In this document: in pieces, positions 34,854 through 42,960 of the stretch
How the letters are laid out: each line of letters opens with the position of its first letter
Numbering within the stretch: position 1 is the first letter of the stretch
NCBI RefSeq assembly: GCF_019263705.2
Contig: NZ_JADQDK010000001.1
Coordinates: forward strand, 2,232,001-2,296,000
DNA: 64,000 nucleotides
Reading direction: 5' to 3'
Origin: Pseudonocardia abyssalis
GTDB lineage: Bacteria > Actinomycetota > Actinomycetes > Mycobacteriales > Pseudonocardiaceae
Position numbers and translations under genes: made by a program
Notes under the pieces: generated by a model
What the model was told of the DNA's origin: nothing
The model's input: only the letters and a program-made list of their open reading frames with translations
The model's database searches: none

Positions 34854-37319
34854 TCAGACCCCCAGCGCCGCCCGGCCCAGAGCCAGTACGAGCGGGCGAG
34901 TCTCCGCGGCGTCGACCGCGAAGCGCCGGAACCCCAGCCCGAGCAGCTGCCCGGCGGCCTCCTGGGAGACCTCGCCGGACAGGCGCAGCCCGACCCGGCA
35001 CCCCGGCACCGCCGCCGCCGCGTCGGCGACGTGCGCGAGCAGCGTCTGCACCGACGGGTCGACGGTGGTGCGCGGGTCACACGACAGCATTCCCCGGGCC
35101 AGGTACCCGTCGAGCGGTTCGGCCGTGAGCAGCTGCCGGGCGGGCAGCCCGAACATCGCGGCCTGGACCGCCCGGACCTCCAGCCACACGACGTCGCCCG
35201 CCTCGGCGATGGCACCCGCACCGAGTGCTCCACGCGGGCTGGTCAGGTAGGCGCCGACGCCGATCCCCGTGCCCTCGCCGAGTGCGCGCAGCGCCCGGGC
35301 CTCCGCCGGGTCGGACAGGTGGCGTACCGCGAGGTGCACCGTCGCCCGCCCGCCGGAGTCCGCCAGGGCCCTGGCCAGCCCGGAGAGCTGCGCCTCGATC
35401 AGGGCCGGGCGGCCCAGCGGCACCGACAGCTCCGGGTGCCGGGTCGTCACGGCGGTCTGCTGCAGCAGCTCGCGGGCCTCGTCGGCGACGAGGTCGATCG
35501 CCCGCACGCCCACCTCCCCGTCGCCCGCCGCCTCCAGGATCGGGGTGAACTCCTGCGCGACGAGGTCGGCGATGCGGTCGATGCCGTCGCCGTCGCCCAG
35601 CAGGCTCGCGACGAGACCGTCGAGGTGCCCGGTGGCCGCGAGCACGTCGTCGACGGCGGTGACCAGGCCGGCCGCCCCGGCGTCGCGCGCCGCGGCGACG
35701 TCGGCGGGCAGCGTGACGCGGCTCAGCACCGCGCACCCGCTCGCCCCGGCCGCGAGGCCGAGGAGCTCACCGAGCGCGGCGGTGGCCGCGGCCGGGGTGG
35801 AGGTCGTGAAGCCACCGGCGAACAGCTCACCGGAGGCCCCGTCGAGCGAGACCTCGTCCCCCTCGGCCAGGGTGCGGTCGCCGACGCGCACCGTGCGGGC
35901 GGACTCGTCCACGACGATCTCCGACGCCCCGACCACGCAGGTGGTGCCGAGCGCCCGCGCGACGACGGCGGCGTGGCTGGTGGAGCCGCCGGTGGCGGTG
36001 ACGATGCCCTGCGCCGCGATCATCCCGTGCAGGTCGGCGGGGCTGGTGACCGGCCGCGCGAGGATGACCGGCCTCCCGGCGTCGGCTTGCTCCTTGGCCC
36101 GGTCCGAGTCGAGGACGAGCGCACCGCTGACCTGGCCGGGGCAGGCCCCGATCCCGGTGGTGAGCAGCCGGTCCCCCGCCCGGGCGCGCTCGACCTCGGC
36201 GTCGTCGAAGCCCGGGCGCTGCACCTGCCGGATCTGCGCGGGCGTGACGTGGCGCAGCGCCTGCTCCAGGGGCAGGCCCTCGGACGCGAGGTCGGCGGCG
36301 ATCCGCACGGCGGCCTCCGCGGTGCGCTTGGCGCTGCGGACCTGCAGGAAGTACAGCGCCGACCGCTCGACGGTGAACTCGATGTCGAGCACGTCGCCGT
36401 GGTTGCGCTCGAGGTCGTCGCAGGTGGTGCGCAGCTCGTCGAGCACGTCGGGGGCGAGCGCCTCGGTGACCGGATCGGGCGTGCGGGTGCCGGCGACGAC
36501 GTCCTCGCCCTGGCTGTGCGCGAGGTACTCACCGAACAGTCCCGGCTCCCCGGTCACCGGGTTGCGGGTGAACACGACCCCGGACCCGGAGTCGGCCGAG
36601 AGGTTGCCGAACACCATCGACTGCACGACGACGGCGGTGCCGAGGTCGTGCGGGATGCCGTGGTGGTCGCGGTAGGTGCGGGCGCGGCGGGTGTTCCAGG
36701 AGCGGAAGACCGCCTCGATCGCGCCGACGAGCTGCGCGCGCGGGTCGTCGGGGACGGAGTCGCCCGTGTCGTCGGCGAGCGCCTGCTCGCACGCGGCCCA
36801 GACCCGGTCGTAGACCGGACCCGCGTCCTCGCCCGGGTCGACCGCCTCGACGAGTGCGTCGATCCCGGCACCGGGGTCGAGCGCGTCCAGCACCGTCTCG
36901 GCGTACATCGCGTGGAAGCGGGCGACGAGGTCGGCGACGAACCGTGCGTCGCCCGTCGCCTCGGCGAGGGCGACCGCGGCGCCCCGGTCCAGGCCGAGGT
37001 TGAGGATGGTGTCCATCATCCCCGGCATCGAGACCGGCGCGCCCGAGCGCACGGAGAGCAGCAGCGGGACCGGCCCGCCCCCGAACGCCTTGCCCGTGGC
37101 CGCCTCGAGCTCGGTGAGCCGGGCGAAGACCTCGTCGACCAGCCCGCCCGGCACCGCCTTCTCCGCCAGGTAGCTGCGGCAGGCGTCGGTGCCGATCACG
37201 TACCCGGGCGGCACCCGCAGGCCCTGCTGCGTCATCCGCGCCAGCCCGGCGCCCTTGCCGCCGAGCCGGTCGACGTCGGCGGGATCGGCCTCGGTGAAGG
37301 TCAGCGTCAGACCGGTCAT
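34854..37319 (-). CDS. PPDK/PEP-synthase-like phosphotransferase with degenerate PEP/pyruvate barrel
   Basis: 821 aa. Residues 1-~340 are a complete PPDK ATP-grasp (LGGKGAGLARM, SVRSGAPVSMPGMMD, SGVVFTRNPVTGE, EFTVERSALYFLQVR). Residues ~385-480 are the swivel domain with phospho-acceptor His449 in TGGSTSHAAVVAR. Residues ~490-821 align with the PEP/pyruvate barrel but have lost its signatures: the GLxRTEHM loop reads GLVTAVDDV, the metal-binding MIE and FGTNDLTQ positions read YLTSP and WLEVRAVQ, and the CGEHGG catalytic Cys loop reads RLSGEV. It may therefore phosphorylate itself from ATP but not make PEP. ATG 37319 overlaps the 204-aa gene's stop. Confidence 0.85.
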   Translation of the reverse strand: MTGLTLTFTEADPADVDRLGGKGAGLARMTQQGLRVPPGYVIGTDACRSYLAEKAVPGGLVDEVFARLTELEAATGKAFGGGPVPLLLSVRSGAPVSMPGMMDTILNLGLDRGAAVALAEATGDARFVADLVARFHAMYAETVLDALDPGAGIDALVEAVDPGEDAGPVYDRVWAACEQALADDTGDSVPDDPRAQLVGAIEAVFRSWNTRRARTYRDHHGIPHDLGTAVVVQSMVFGNLSADSGSGVVFTRNPVTGEPGLFGEYLAHSQGEDVVAGTRTPDPVTEALAPDVLDELRTTCDDLERNHGDVLDIEFTVERSALYFLQVRSAKRTAEAAVRIAADLASEGLPLEQALRHVTPAQIRQVQRPGFDDAEVERARAGDRLLTTGIGACPGQVSGALVLDSDRAKEQADAGRPVILARPVTSPADLHGMIAAQGIVTATGGSTSHAAVVARALGTTCVVGASEIVVDESARTVRVGDRTLAEGDEVSLDGASGELFAGGFTTSTPAAATAALGELLGLAAGASGCAVLSRVTLPADVAAARDAGAAGLVTAVDDVLAATGHLDGLVASLLGDGDGIDRIADLVAQEFTPILEAAGDGEVGVRAIDLVADEARELLQQTAVTTRHPELSVPLGRPALIEAQLSGLARALADSGGRATVHLAVRHLSDPAEARALRALGEGTGIGVGAYLTSPRGALGAGAIAEAGDVVWLEVRAVQAAMFGLPARQLLTAEPLDGYLARGMLSCDPRTTVDPSVQTLLAHVADAAAAVPGCRVGLRLSGEVSQEAAGQLLGLGFRRFAVDAAETRPLVLALGRAALGV

Positions 37320-37930
37320 TCCGTGCGTTCCCGGCCGAGGGTGCGCAGCAGATCCTCGTGGAGCTCGAACCAGATGTTGTGCACCGAGTCCTTCGTCGGG
37401 GACGACACGAAGTCGTGCTGCCCGGCGTCGATCGTCTCGATCGTCGCGGCGAACCGGCGCGGGTACGCGGCGAACCGGCCGTCGTGCCCGGCGAGCCCGG
37501 CGAGCAGCGGCCCGAGCCGCGCGACGAGCTTCTCGATGCGGGAGATCACCTTGTCGTCGTACTCGGAGTCGGTGTGGTCGTTGGCGACCTTGCGGCCCCC
37601 GACGTCGATCTGCTGCCAGGACGACATCGTGGTCAGGAACTGGGAGTTCACCGTCTCGAACTTCTCCACCAGCTCCCCGACCTCGGGATCGCCGCGCAGG
37701 TCGGCGTAGTACTCCGAGGCGGCTGCGGCGAGCGCGGGCTCCGCCTCGTCGGTCGGCAAGGCGGCGTCACCGACGACGACGACGAGTCCCTGCGCGGACA
37801 GCCGGGCCAGTGCGGCAGTCACGTCGGCGGCGTCGACGCCGGTGTCGATGGCGATCGTCGGTGCGGACGCCATCTTCTTGAGCGCCACGACGTTCAGCAC
37901 GTCGTAGTCGACCTTGTCCAGATCGGACAT
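37316..37930 (-). CDS. Uncharacterised 204-aa protein with winged-helix-like N-terminus
   Basis: Not recognised. Residues ~8-70 look like a small winged helix (YDVLNVVALKKM, TGVDAADVTAALARLSAQGLVVV). Residues 75-204 are mostly helical and charged, with FLTTMSSWQQIDVGG and SVHNIWFELHEDLLRTLGRE. Position and spacing (ATGA-type overlap with the PPDK-like gene) suggest an accessory or scaffold subunit of the phosphotransfer complex rather than a free regulator. ATG 37930 has GGAGGG upstream. What it might bind is unknown. Confidence 0.75.
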   Translation of the reverse strand: MSDLDKVDYDVLNVVALKKMASAPTIAIDTGVDAADVTAALARLSAQGLVVVVGDAALPTDEAEPALAAAASEYYADLRGDPEVGELVEKFETVNSQFLTTMSSWQQIDVGGRKVANDHTDSEYDDKVISRIEKLVARLGPLLAGLAGHDGRFAAYPRRFAATIETIDAGQHDFVSSPTKDSVHNIWFELHEDLLRTLGRERTE

Positions 37931-37949
37931 GGGTATCCCTCCACGGGAC

Positions 37950-37981
37950 CGGGCGGCGCGGCGGGGTGGCCGCGCCGCCCG
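37950..37981. other. 12-bp GC stem-loop within the phosphotransfer operon
   Basis: CGGGCGGCGCGG (37950-37961) and its complement (37970-37981) flank an 8-nt loop in the 87-nt gap between the 477-aa and 204-aa genes. No T-tract follows on the minus strand. It may act as a partial terminator or an mRNA-processing or stability element that sets different levels of the two halves. Confidence 0.5.
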
Positions 37982-38017
37982 GATGATCGGCTGGGGTGGG
38001 AGGTGGGACCTACTCCG

Positions 38018-39451
38018 CTACAGCCAGCGGCCCTTCGAGTTGCGCAGGTCGGCGTTGTCGGAGAAGGGCAGGTAGCCCGCTCCGGAGAAGATCTTGCTGG
38101 GCACCGTCTCCTGCGCGAAGCCGCGCTTGGTGATGTCGTAGTAGTAGTTGGAGACGCGCTGGTCGATCTCCCACAGGTCGTAGTCGCGGCAGGCCTTCTC
38201 GTACGTGCCGGCCTTGCGCAGGTGCGGGAGGATCATGTCGATGTAGTAGACGTACTGCCCGTTCCAGATCAGGTCGCGGCGGCACATCTTCGACGTCTTC
38301 GTGTAGAGCTTCAGCGTCGCGGTCCGGACGCGTTCCAGGTGCTCACCGAGGTCGTCGATCTTGATCGGGTAGACCTCGCCCATCGGGGTGTTCCACTTCT
38401 CGCGGGCGAACACCGCCCCGCCCACGATGGCCTCGATGTAGTTCTTCGGCCGCGTGAACGTGGTCGAGATGTCGTTGACCCGGATCTCGTTGAGGCCCAT
38501 CCGGTTCGGGTCGATCACCAGCGCGAGCGTGTAGCAGTGCGGGAGCTTCGCGTCCTCGCAGACGTCGCTCCAGTGGAAGACCTCCTCGTTCACGAACAGG
38601 TCGCGCAGGATGAGGATGTTCCCGTCCGGCAGCTCGTAGGGCCCGGTGTCGCCCAGGCCCAGCCGGCAGTCGTAGTGGTCGAGGAACGACAGCAGCTCCG
38701 CGGCCGCGTTGAACTGCGTGAACGCGCTGTGCTTCGGGCTGCCGTGCTCGATCGGCTCGACCTGGGCCACCAGCTGGTCGAGGAAGTCCTGCTCGTGGAT
38801 CTGGCAGCGGTAGCGGTCCTGCGAGTTGAGCAGGTAGCCGTCCTGGCGCTTGCCCCACAGCACGCGCTGCATGAACTTGAGGATCTCGTTGGACTCGGGG
38901 ATGTAGTCGTCGGCGCCGATCGTCTCCAGCGCGAGCAGGCCGCAGCGCCCCATGCCGAACCCGACCGCGCCGATGGCCCAGTCGTGCACGGAGTTGACCT
39001 TGGTGCCGATCTCCCGGCGGGCGCTGGCCCCGATGTCCATGACGCCCTGGGCCCCGCCGACCTCCGCGGTGGTCATGCGCAGGATCTCCGGCCACCGGTA
39101 GAACTCGTGCATGAAGGCCAGGATCTCGTACTCCTGGCGCGGGATCATGCCCGACTCGCCCTCGGTGGCCCGCATGACGAGCACGTCCCAGATGTTCCAG
39201 GCGAGGTAGTTGTTGAGGTCGTTCAGCTCGTCGATCGAGAACTGGTCCTTGAGGACGTCGTCCTTGGAGACCTTCTCCAGCACCCCGCTCTTCGCGCGGG
39301 CCTTCATCATCTTGTCGCCCTTGATCCCGTCGGTGACGGGTTCCATGCCGACGAAGTTGCCGGTGTAGGTGAGGTCCTGGAAGCGGAGGCCGTCGTCGCC
39401 GGCCTCGTACCGCTGCTTGTAGGTGGCGCGCTTGCCCTCGGTCGTCGTCAC
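38018..39451 (-). CDS. Uncharacterised 477-aa protein of the phosphotransfer operon
   Basis: I do not recognise the family. The protein is soluble, with no signal peptide or membrane segment, and unusually rich in Tyr, Asp, Asn and Lys for this genome. Distinct stretches are GMEPVTDGIKGDKMMKAR, AEVGGAQGVMDIGASARR, GFGMGRCGLLALETIGADDY, DRYRCQIHEQDFLDQL, PYELPDGNILILRDLFVNEE, LPHCYTLALVIDPNRMGLNE and TRPKNYIEAIVGGAVF. It lies between the free swivel-domain gene and the ATP-grasp enzyme, so it is the best candidate for the substrate-binding subunit that accepts the phosphoryl group; this is inference from position. The start is a GTG at 39451 with AGGAG 9 nt upstream. Confidence 0.8.
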   Translation of the reverse strand: MTTTEGKRATYKQRYEAGDDGLRFQDLTYTGNFVGMEPVTDGIKGDKMMKARAKSGVLEKVSKDDVLKDQFSIDELNDLNNYLAWNIWDVLVMRATEGESGMIPRQEYEILAFMHEFYRWPEILRMTTAEVGGAQGVMDIGASARREIGTKVNSVHDWAIGAVGFGMGRCGLLALETIGADDYIPESNEILKFMQRVLWGKRQDGYLLNSQDRYRCQIHEQDFLDQLVAQVEPIEHGSPKHSAFTQFNAAAELLSFLDHYDCRLGLGDTGPYELPDGNILILRDLFVNEEVFHWSDVCEDAKLPHCYTLALVIDPNRMGLNEIRVNDISTTFTRPKNYIEAIVGGAVFAREKWNTPMGEVYPIKIDDLGEHLERVRTATLKLYTKTSKMCRRDLIWNGQYVYYIDMILPHLRKAGTYEKACRDYDLWEIDQRVSNYYYDITKRGFAQETVPSKIFSGAGYLPFSDNADLRNSKGRWL

Positions 39452-39497
39452 TGCTGTGTGCTCCTGTCCGGTCGGCGGGGAGGTCGGTGGTCGGGGC

Positions 39498-39917
39498 TCA
39501 GTCGTCGGCCACGATGCGGCCGACCTCGTCGTCGGTGCAGTCGAGCCGGACCTTCTTGCCGTCGAGCTCCCGCGCGATCTCCGCGAAGTGCTCGTCGCTG
39601 GTGGCGCCCACGACGTAACGGGAGTCGCTACCGGTCAGGTGGGCCGTCATCACGCACGGCGTCTGGAACTCGCGCGAGAGGATCCCCAAGTGCGACTCGG
39701 GCGCACCCGACATCGTGATCACGCCGATCGCGCCCATGCTCAGCGCCGGCGCCAGGAAGGTGGTGGTCCCGCCGCGGACCAGGAGGATGTGCTCCTGGAG
39801 CTTGCCGGACTGGATGAGGCTGATGACGTCGGCGGGCGAGGACAGGTACTTCACCGTCCCGCTGGGGGACTTGGACGTGTCGAAGACGTTGTAGCCCTCG
39901 GCCAGAACGTCGGCCAT
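39498..39917 (-). CDS. Stand-alone PEP-utilising-enzyme mobile (phospho-histidine swivel) domain
   Basis: This 139-aa protein is a complete swivel domain. GTVKYLSSPADVISLIQSG leads into HILLVRGGTTTFLAPALS and MGAIGVITMSGAPESHL, with GILSREFQTPCVM after it. His76 corresponds to the phospho-accepting His of PEP synthase, PPDK and rifampin phosphotransferase, though the usual GGxxSH is GAPESH. As a separate subunit it could relay phosphate from His449 of the PPDK-like protein to the substrate site. It is first in its operon; ATG 39917 has a strong AAGGAGG site. Split PEP-synthase-like systems are known, for example phenylphosphate synthase. Confidence 0.85.
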   Translation of the reverse strand: MADVLAEGYNVFDTSKSPSGTVKYLSSPADVISLIQSGKLQEHILLVRGGTTTFLAPALSMGAIGVITMSGAPESHLGILSREFQTPCVMTAHLTGSDSRYVVGATSDEHFAEIARELDGKKVRLDCTDDEVGRIVADD

Positions 39918-40540
39918 ACCGGTTCCTCCTTGAACGTGATGGTGCGCTGTCGTCGTTCCGGTCGACCCGACCACGGATCCGACCGTTCCGTTACCGCCGT
40001 CACAGTGCCCTGCGTCACCCTCGGCAGCCGATGGGTCGCGCAGATAGAAGAACGCGATCCCGTTGTCCGGACGAGACAGGGCAGGGCTGGGCACCGCCGC
40101 CGGGACGGTGCGGGGCCGGAAACCCCACGGCCCGGGTTCGGTCGTGCCCAGGACCGGACGTGAGTGCACGCCCAGCACATGATCGACGAGATCGGCCCCG
40201 GCGGCGCCTCGCACCAGCAGCAGAACGCGCTCCCGAAGCGCCCCGGAGAGCTACCCGGACGGACACCGGCGGGGCCGGCGCCGTGGCCTCGGCCCGGCCC
40301 GGTCTCCCGCACCAGCCAGAGACCGGGCCGGGTCTGCGGCATCAGGTCCTCCGGCATGCCCCCCGGGACGAGCGGCGGGTTCTGCACCGAGACCCGCGCG
40401 GCGACCCGCGCGACCCGTCCGCCGGCGACGGGGGCAGGGCCGACAGCTCCCGGCGCAGTGCCTCCGCGATCGCCCCGGCGAGCGTGCCCCCGTCCGTCAC
40501 GCCCGGCCGCTCCCGCAGGCGGCCGCGTTCCGCCGAACCG
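39918..40540. other. Gap of about 620 bp without a supported gene
   Basis: Apart from the half-site near 40062 nothing convincing was seen. Short open frames on both strands have biased composition, no family motifs and no good ribosome sites. Confidence 0.5.
40062..40068. promoter_or_regulatory. Half-site GTTGTCC upstream of the swivel-domain operon
   Basis: CCGTTGTCC, the right arm of the two shell-promoter inverted repeats, recurs here 145 bp upstream of the swivel gene. The matching left arm at the 27-bp distance is weak (AGATAG, 3 of 6), so this is only a possible third site. Confidence 0.35.
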
Positions 40541-40885
40541 TCACGGGTGCGCCCCGTCGCCGGCCTCCGCCCCACGCTCGGCCTCCGCCCGGCGCTCGGC
40601 CCCCGTCTCGCCGGCGTGGCCGAGGTCGTCGCCCGCGGTCCGCCCCACGAACTCGCCGGTGCGACCCGTCCCGGTGACCGACCCCGGGTCGCCGGTCAGG
40701 TCGGTGTGCTCGTCACCGGTGTCGCGGTTCGACGCCAGTGCCGCGTCCCCGGCCACGTCCTCGCCGGACACCCGGCCGTCGGGATCGGTCCACCCGGAAC
40801 CGGTGGGCCTGCTCCACAGGCTCATCGCGCCCCGTCGGTGACGCCGTTCGCCGGGGTTGGGGTCGTCGATCACGGGGATGGTCAT
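40541..40885 (-). CDS. Small acidic hypothetical protein (114 aa)
   Basis: Not recognised. From the ATG at 40885 (GGGAGGG upstream) the protein starts TIPVIDDPNPGERRHRRGAM and is then dominated by Gly, Asp, Thr and Glu (GEDVAGDAALASNRDTGDEH, TGRTGEFVGRTAGDDLG), with an Ala/Glu/Arg tail. It is probably disordered. Composition and ribosome site support a real gene, but no homology is known to me. Confidence 0.5.
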   Translation of the reverse strand: MTIPVIDDPNPGERRHRRGAMSLWSRPTGSGWTDPDGRVSGEDVAGDAALASNRDTGDEHTDLTGDPGSVTGTGRTGEFVGRTAGDDLGHAGETGAERRAEAERGAEAGDGAHP

Positions 40886-40998
40886 GGCGCCCTCCCTGCC
40901 GCCGGCGGACCGGCGGTGGGTGCGGAGGTGCGGCCCCCGGTCGGGGACCGCGGTGCGGATCGGCACCACCCCGACCGCGTACCCGCCCCCGCGACGCT

Positions 40999-41079
40999 CT
41001 GGGCTGGGCGCCGCGGGTGAGCCTCGACGAGGGGTTCGCGCTGCTCGCCGCGGCGACCCGGACCCCGCCGCCCGGTTAG
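40999..41079 (+). pseudogene. Remnant: C-terminus of an NAD-dependent epimerase/dehydratase
   Basis: The frame LGWAPRVSLDEGFALLA ending at TAG 41077-41079 is the standard end of extended SDR sugar epimerases (LGWxPxxSLxEGL). Nothing upstream in any frame continues the epimerase fold, so only ~27 codons survive. It overlaps the stop of the opposing LLM gene. Confidence 0.5.
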
Positions 41080-42149
41080 CCCGAGGTCCTCGCCCCGGAC
41101 GCCCGGCCCGCGGTGCCGTCGACCAGCGGGACGACCTTCGACCCCAGCAGCTCGATGCTGCGCAGCATCGTCTCGTGCGGCATCCGCCCGTTCGTCATCT
41201 GGACGGTGAGGCGCGAGATGCCGCCGAGCTCGTCGGAGATGCCCCGGGCCCGGTTCGCCACCGTCTCGGCGTCGCCGACCAGGAACGGTCCGTCCGGTCC
41301 GCGCTGCGCCTCGTACCCGGCGCGCGTGACGGGGGCGAAGCCCCGTTCGCGCCCGATCCGCGTGAACATCTCGGCGTGGCCGGGGTAGAAGTCGTCCGCG
41401 GCCTGCCGGTCGGTGTCGCCCACGAACCCGATGCAGTGCACCCCGACCTTCAGCTGCTCCGCCGGGTGCCCCGCCCGCCGTCCGGTCTCCCGGTAGAGGT
41501 CGATCAGGGGCCGGAAGCGACGCGGCGCGCCGCCGATGATCGCGACCATCAGGGGCAGCCCGAGCGCCCCGGCCCGGACGAACGACGACGGCGTGCCGCC
41601 GACGCCCAGCCAGATCGGCAGCTGCGCCTGGTGCGGACGGGGGAACACGCCCTGGCCGGTCAGCGGGGCGCGCAGGCGGCCGGACCAGTGCGGGTGCGCG
41701 TCGTCGCGGATCCGCAGCAGCAGGTCGAGCTTCTCCTCGAACAGGTCGTCGTAGTCCGCCAGGTCGAGGCCGAACAGCGGGAACGCCTCGGTGAAGGAGC
41801 CGCGGCCGACCACGAGCTCCGCCCGGCCCCGCGAGATCAGGTCGAGCGTCGCGTAGCTCTCGAAGACGCGCACCGGGTCGTCGGCGCTGAGCACCGTGAC
41901 CGCGCTGCGCAGCCGGATCCGCTCGGTGATCGCCGCCGCGGCGGCGAGGATCGTGACGGGCGCGGAGTCGAGGAAGCCCTCCCGGTGGTGCTCGCCGATC
42001 CCGAAGGTGTGCACGCCCGCGCTGTCGGCCCGCGCGATCTGGGCGAGCACGTCCTGCATCTGCTGCGCCGGGTCGACGGCCGGGTCGGCCGCCACGAAGT
42101 TGTCGATCCCGATCTCCATCGGGGCACCTTCCTGGTCGTCCGTGCTCAT
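41076..42149 (-). CDS. LLM class flavin-dependent oxidoreductase
   Basis: This 357-aa luciferase-like monooxygenase has the F420/FMN-barrel features of the LLM family: GVHTFGIGEHHREGF, RIRLRSAVTVLSADDPVRVFE, LVVGRGSFTEAFPLFG and LPIWLGVGGTPSSFVRAGALG. It probably oxidises an unknown substrate with reduced flavin supplied by another protein. The ATG at 42149 lies inside a four-copy 14-bp repeat that also presents other in-repeat ATGs; an internal ATG ten codons in (MEIGID) aligns best with relatives and is an alternative start. TPR protein upstream on the same strand. Confidence 0.88.
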   Translation of the reverse strand: MSTDDQEGAPMEIGIDNFVAADPAVDPAQQMQDVLAQIARADSAGVHTFGIGEHHREGFLDSAPVTILAAAAAITERIRLRSAVTVLSADDPVRVFESYATLDLISRGRAELVVGRGSFTEAFPLFGLDLADYDDLFEEKLDLLLRIRDDAHPHWSGRLRAPLTGQGVFPRPHQAQLPIWLGVGGTPSSFVRAGALGLPLMVAIIGGAPRRFRPLIDLYRETGRRAGHPAEQLKVGVHCIGFVGDTDRQAADDFYPGHAEMFTRIGRERGFAPVTRAGYEAQRGPDGPFLVGDAETVANRARGISDELGGISRLTVQMTNGRMPHETMLRSIELLGSKVVPLVDGTAGRASGARTSG

Positions 42150-42193
42150 CGGTCCGTGCTCATCGGTCCGTGCTCATCGGTCCGTGCTCATCG
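42138..42193. repeat. 14-bp tandem repeat (4 copies) across a gene junction
   Basis: Four perfect copies of GTCCGTGCTCATCG span the LLM start codon and the TPR gene's stop. Each copy carries an ATG on the minus strand, and as 14 is not a multiple of three these ATGs fall in different frames. Confidence 0.9.
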
Positions 42194-42532
42194 GTCTGCG
42201 CCCATCGCCGCGGCGATCCGCAGCGGCCCCGCGGCCTCGGCATGCCGGCTCTGACGTTCCAGCGTCCGCCCGAGCAGCAGGTGGGCGTAGCCGTTCGCGG
42301 GGTCCGCGGCGAGCACCGCGCGCGTCTGCGCCTCGGCGCGGTGCAGCTGCGCGGAGTGGTAGTACGCGCGGGCCAGCAGCAGGCGCACGGTCAGGGCATC
42401 GGCGCTGGTCTCGTCGCCCAGTCCCGACGCCAGCTCCGCGAGTATCGACGCAGCAGCGGCGAACTCACCCACGTCGAAGAGGCCGTGTGCGCGGGCGAAC
42501 AGCGTGCTGGGCGGGGTCCGGGTGCTCGTCAT
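42188..42532 (-). CDS. Tetratricopeptide repeat protein (114 aa)
   Basis: This small helical protein has about two to three TPR units: LFARAHGLFDVGEFAAAASIL, LLLARAYYHSAQLHRAEAQ and PANGYAHLLLGRTLERQSRH. Such short TPR proteins act as binding adaptors; the partner is unknown. The start ATG 42532 has a weak GGAGG upstream. The 3' end lies in the 14-bp tandem repeat shared with the LLM gene start. Confidence 0.75.
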   Translation of the reverse strand: MTSTRTPPSTLFARAHGLFDVGEFAAAASILAELASGLGDETSADALTVRLLLARAYYHSAQLHRAEAQTRAVLAADPANGYAHLLLGRTLERQSRHAEAAGPLRIAAAMGADR

Positions 42533-42589
42533 GCGACCCTCCTTCAGTTCAGTGAACGCTCAAGTAAAACCGGGAGGGACACGTGGTAT

Positions 42590-42825
42590 TCCGGGGCTCG
42601 GCGCCACCCGCCGTCGACGGCCGGATCGCCTCGATCGACCCGATGTCGACGATCGACCCGCCCGCGCCCCGGGCCATCCGCGACCCGACCACCGCGGTGA
42701 GCCGGAACGGGCCGCGCAGGCTCGCGCGCCCCGCTCGACGAAGGCGAGCACCACCTCCCGCCCCATGCCCCGGATCCCGCCGGTCACCGCCACCACCTTG
42801 CCCTCGAGCTCGTCCGTGCGTGCTT
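42590..42825 (-). pseudogene. Decayed SDR gene
   Basis: One frame reads LEGKVVAVTGGIRGMGREVV followed by LAFVERGAR, the dinucleotide-binding start of an SDR. After a break the second frame reads GPFRLTAVVGSRMARG and GGSIVDIGSIEAIRPS, the middle of the same fold. About 70 residues between them and everything after the catalytic region are missing. It is therefore a gene remnant with a deletion and frameshift. Confidence 0.7.
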
Positions 42826-42960
42826 CCCACCCGGCGACCGGGCGGGCCGTCGGGGTCGGACCCGTCGACGGACAGGTGCCGTGACGGGACGAACCGGACG
42901 AGTCCCGGGTAGGCTCCCCGCCGTGCGCACCACGGCATCGGCCCAGCCGACGACCACCCG

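Noticed and set aside
34854..37319. Ordinary pyruvate phosphate dikinase or PEP synthase
   Set aside because: The PEP/pyruvate-domain catalytic residues are replaced although the rest of the protein is well conserved.
40342..40575. Small Arg-rich protein on the minus strand
   Set aside because: No motif, poor ribosome site and composition typical of a shadow frame.
42138..42193. CRISPR array
   Set aside because: The repeats are directly adjacent with no spacers; the same applies to the other short tandem repeats in the window.
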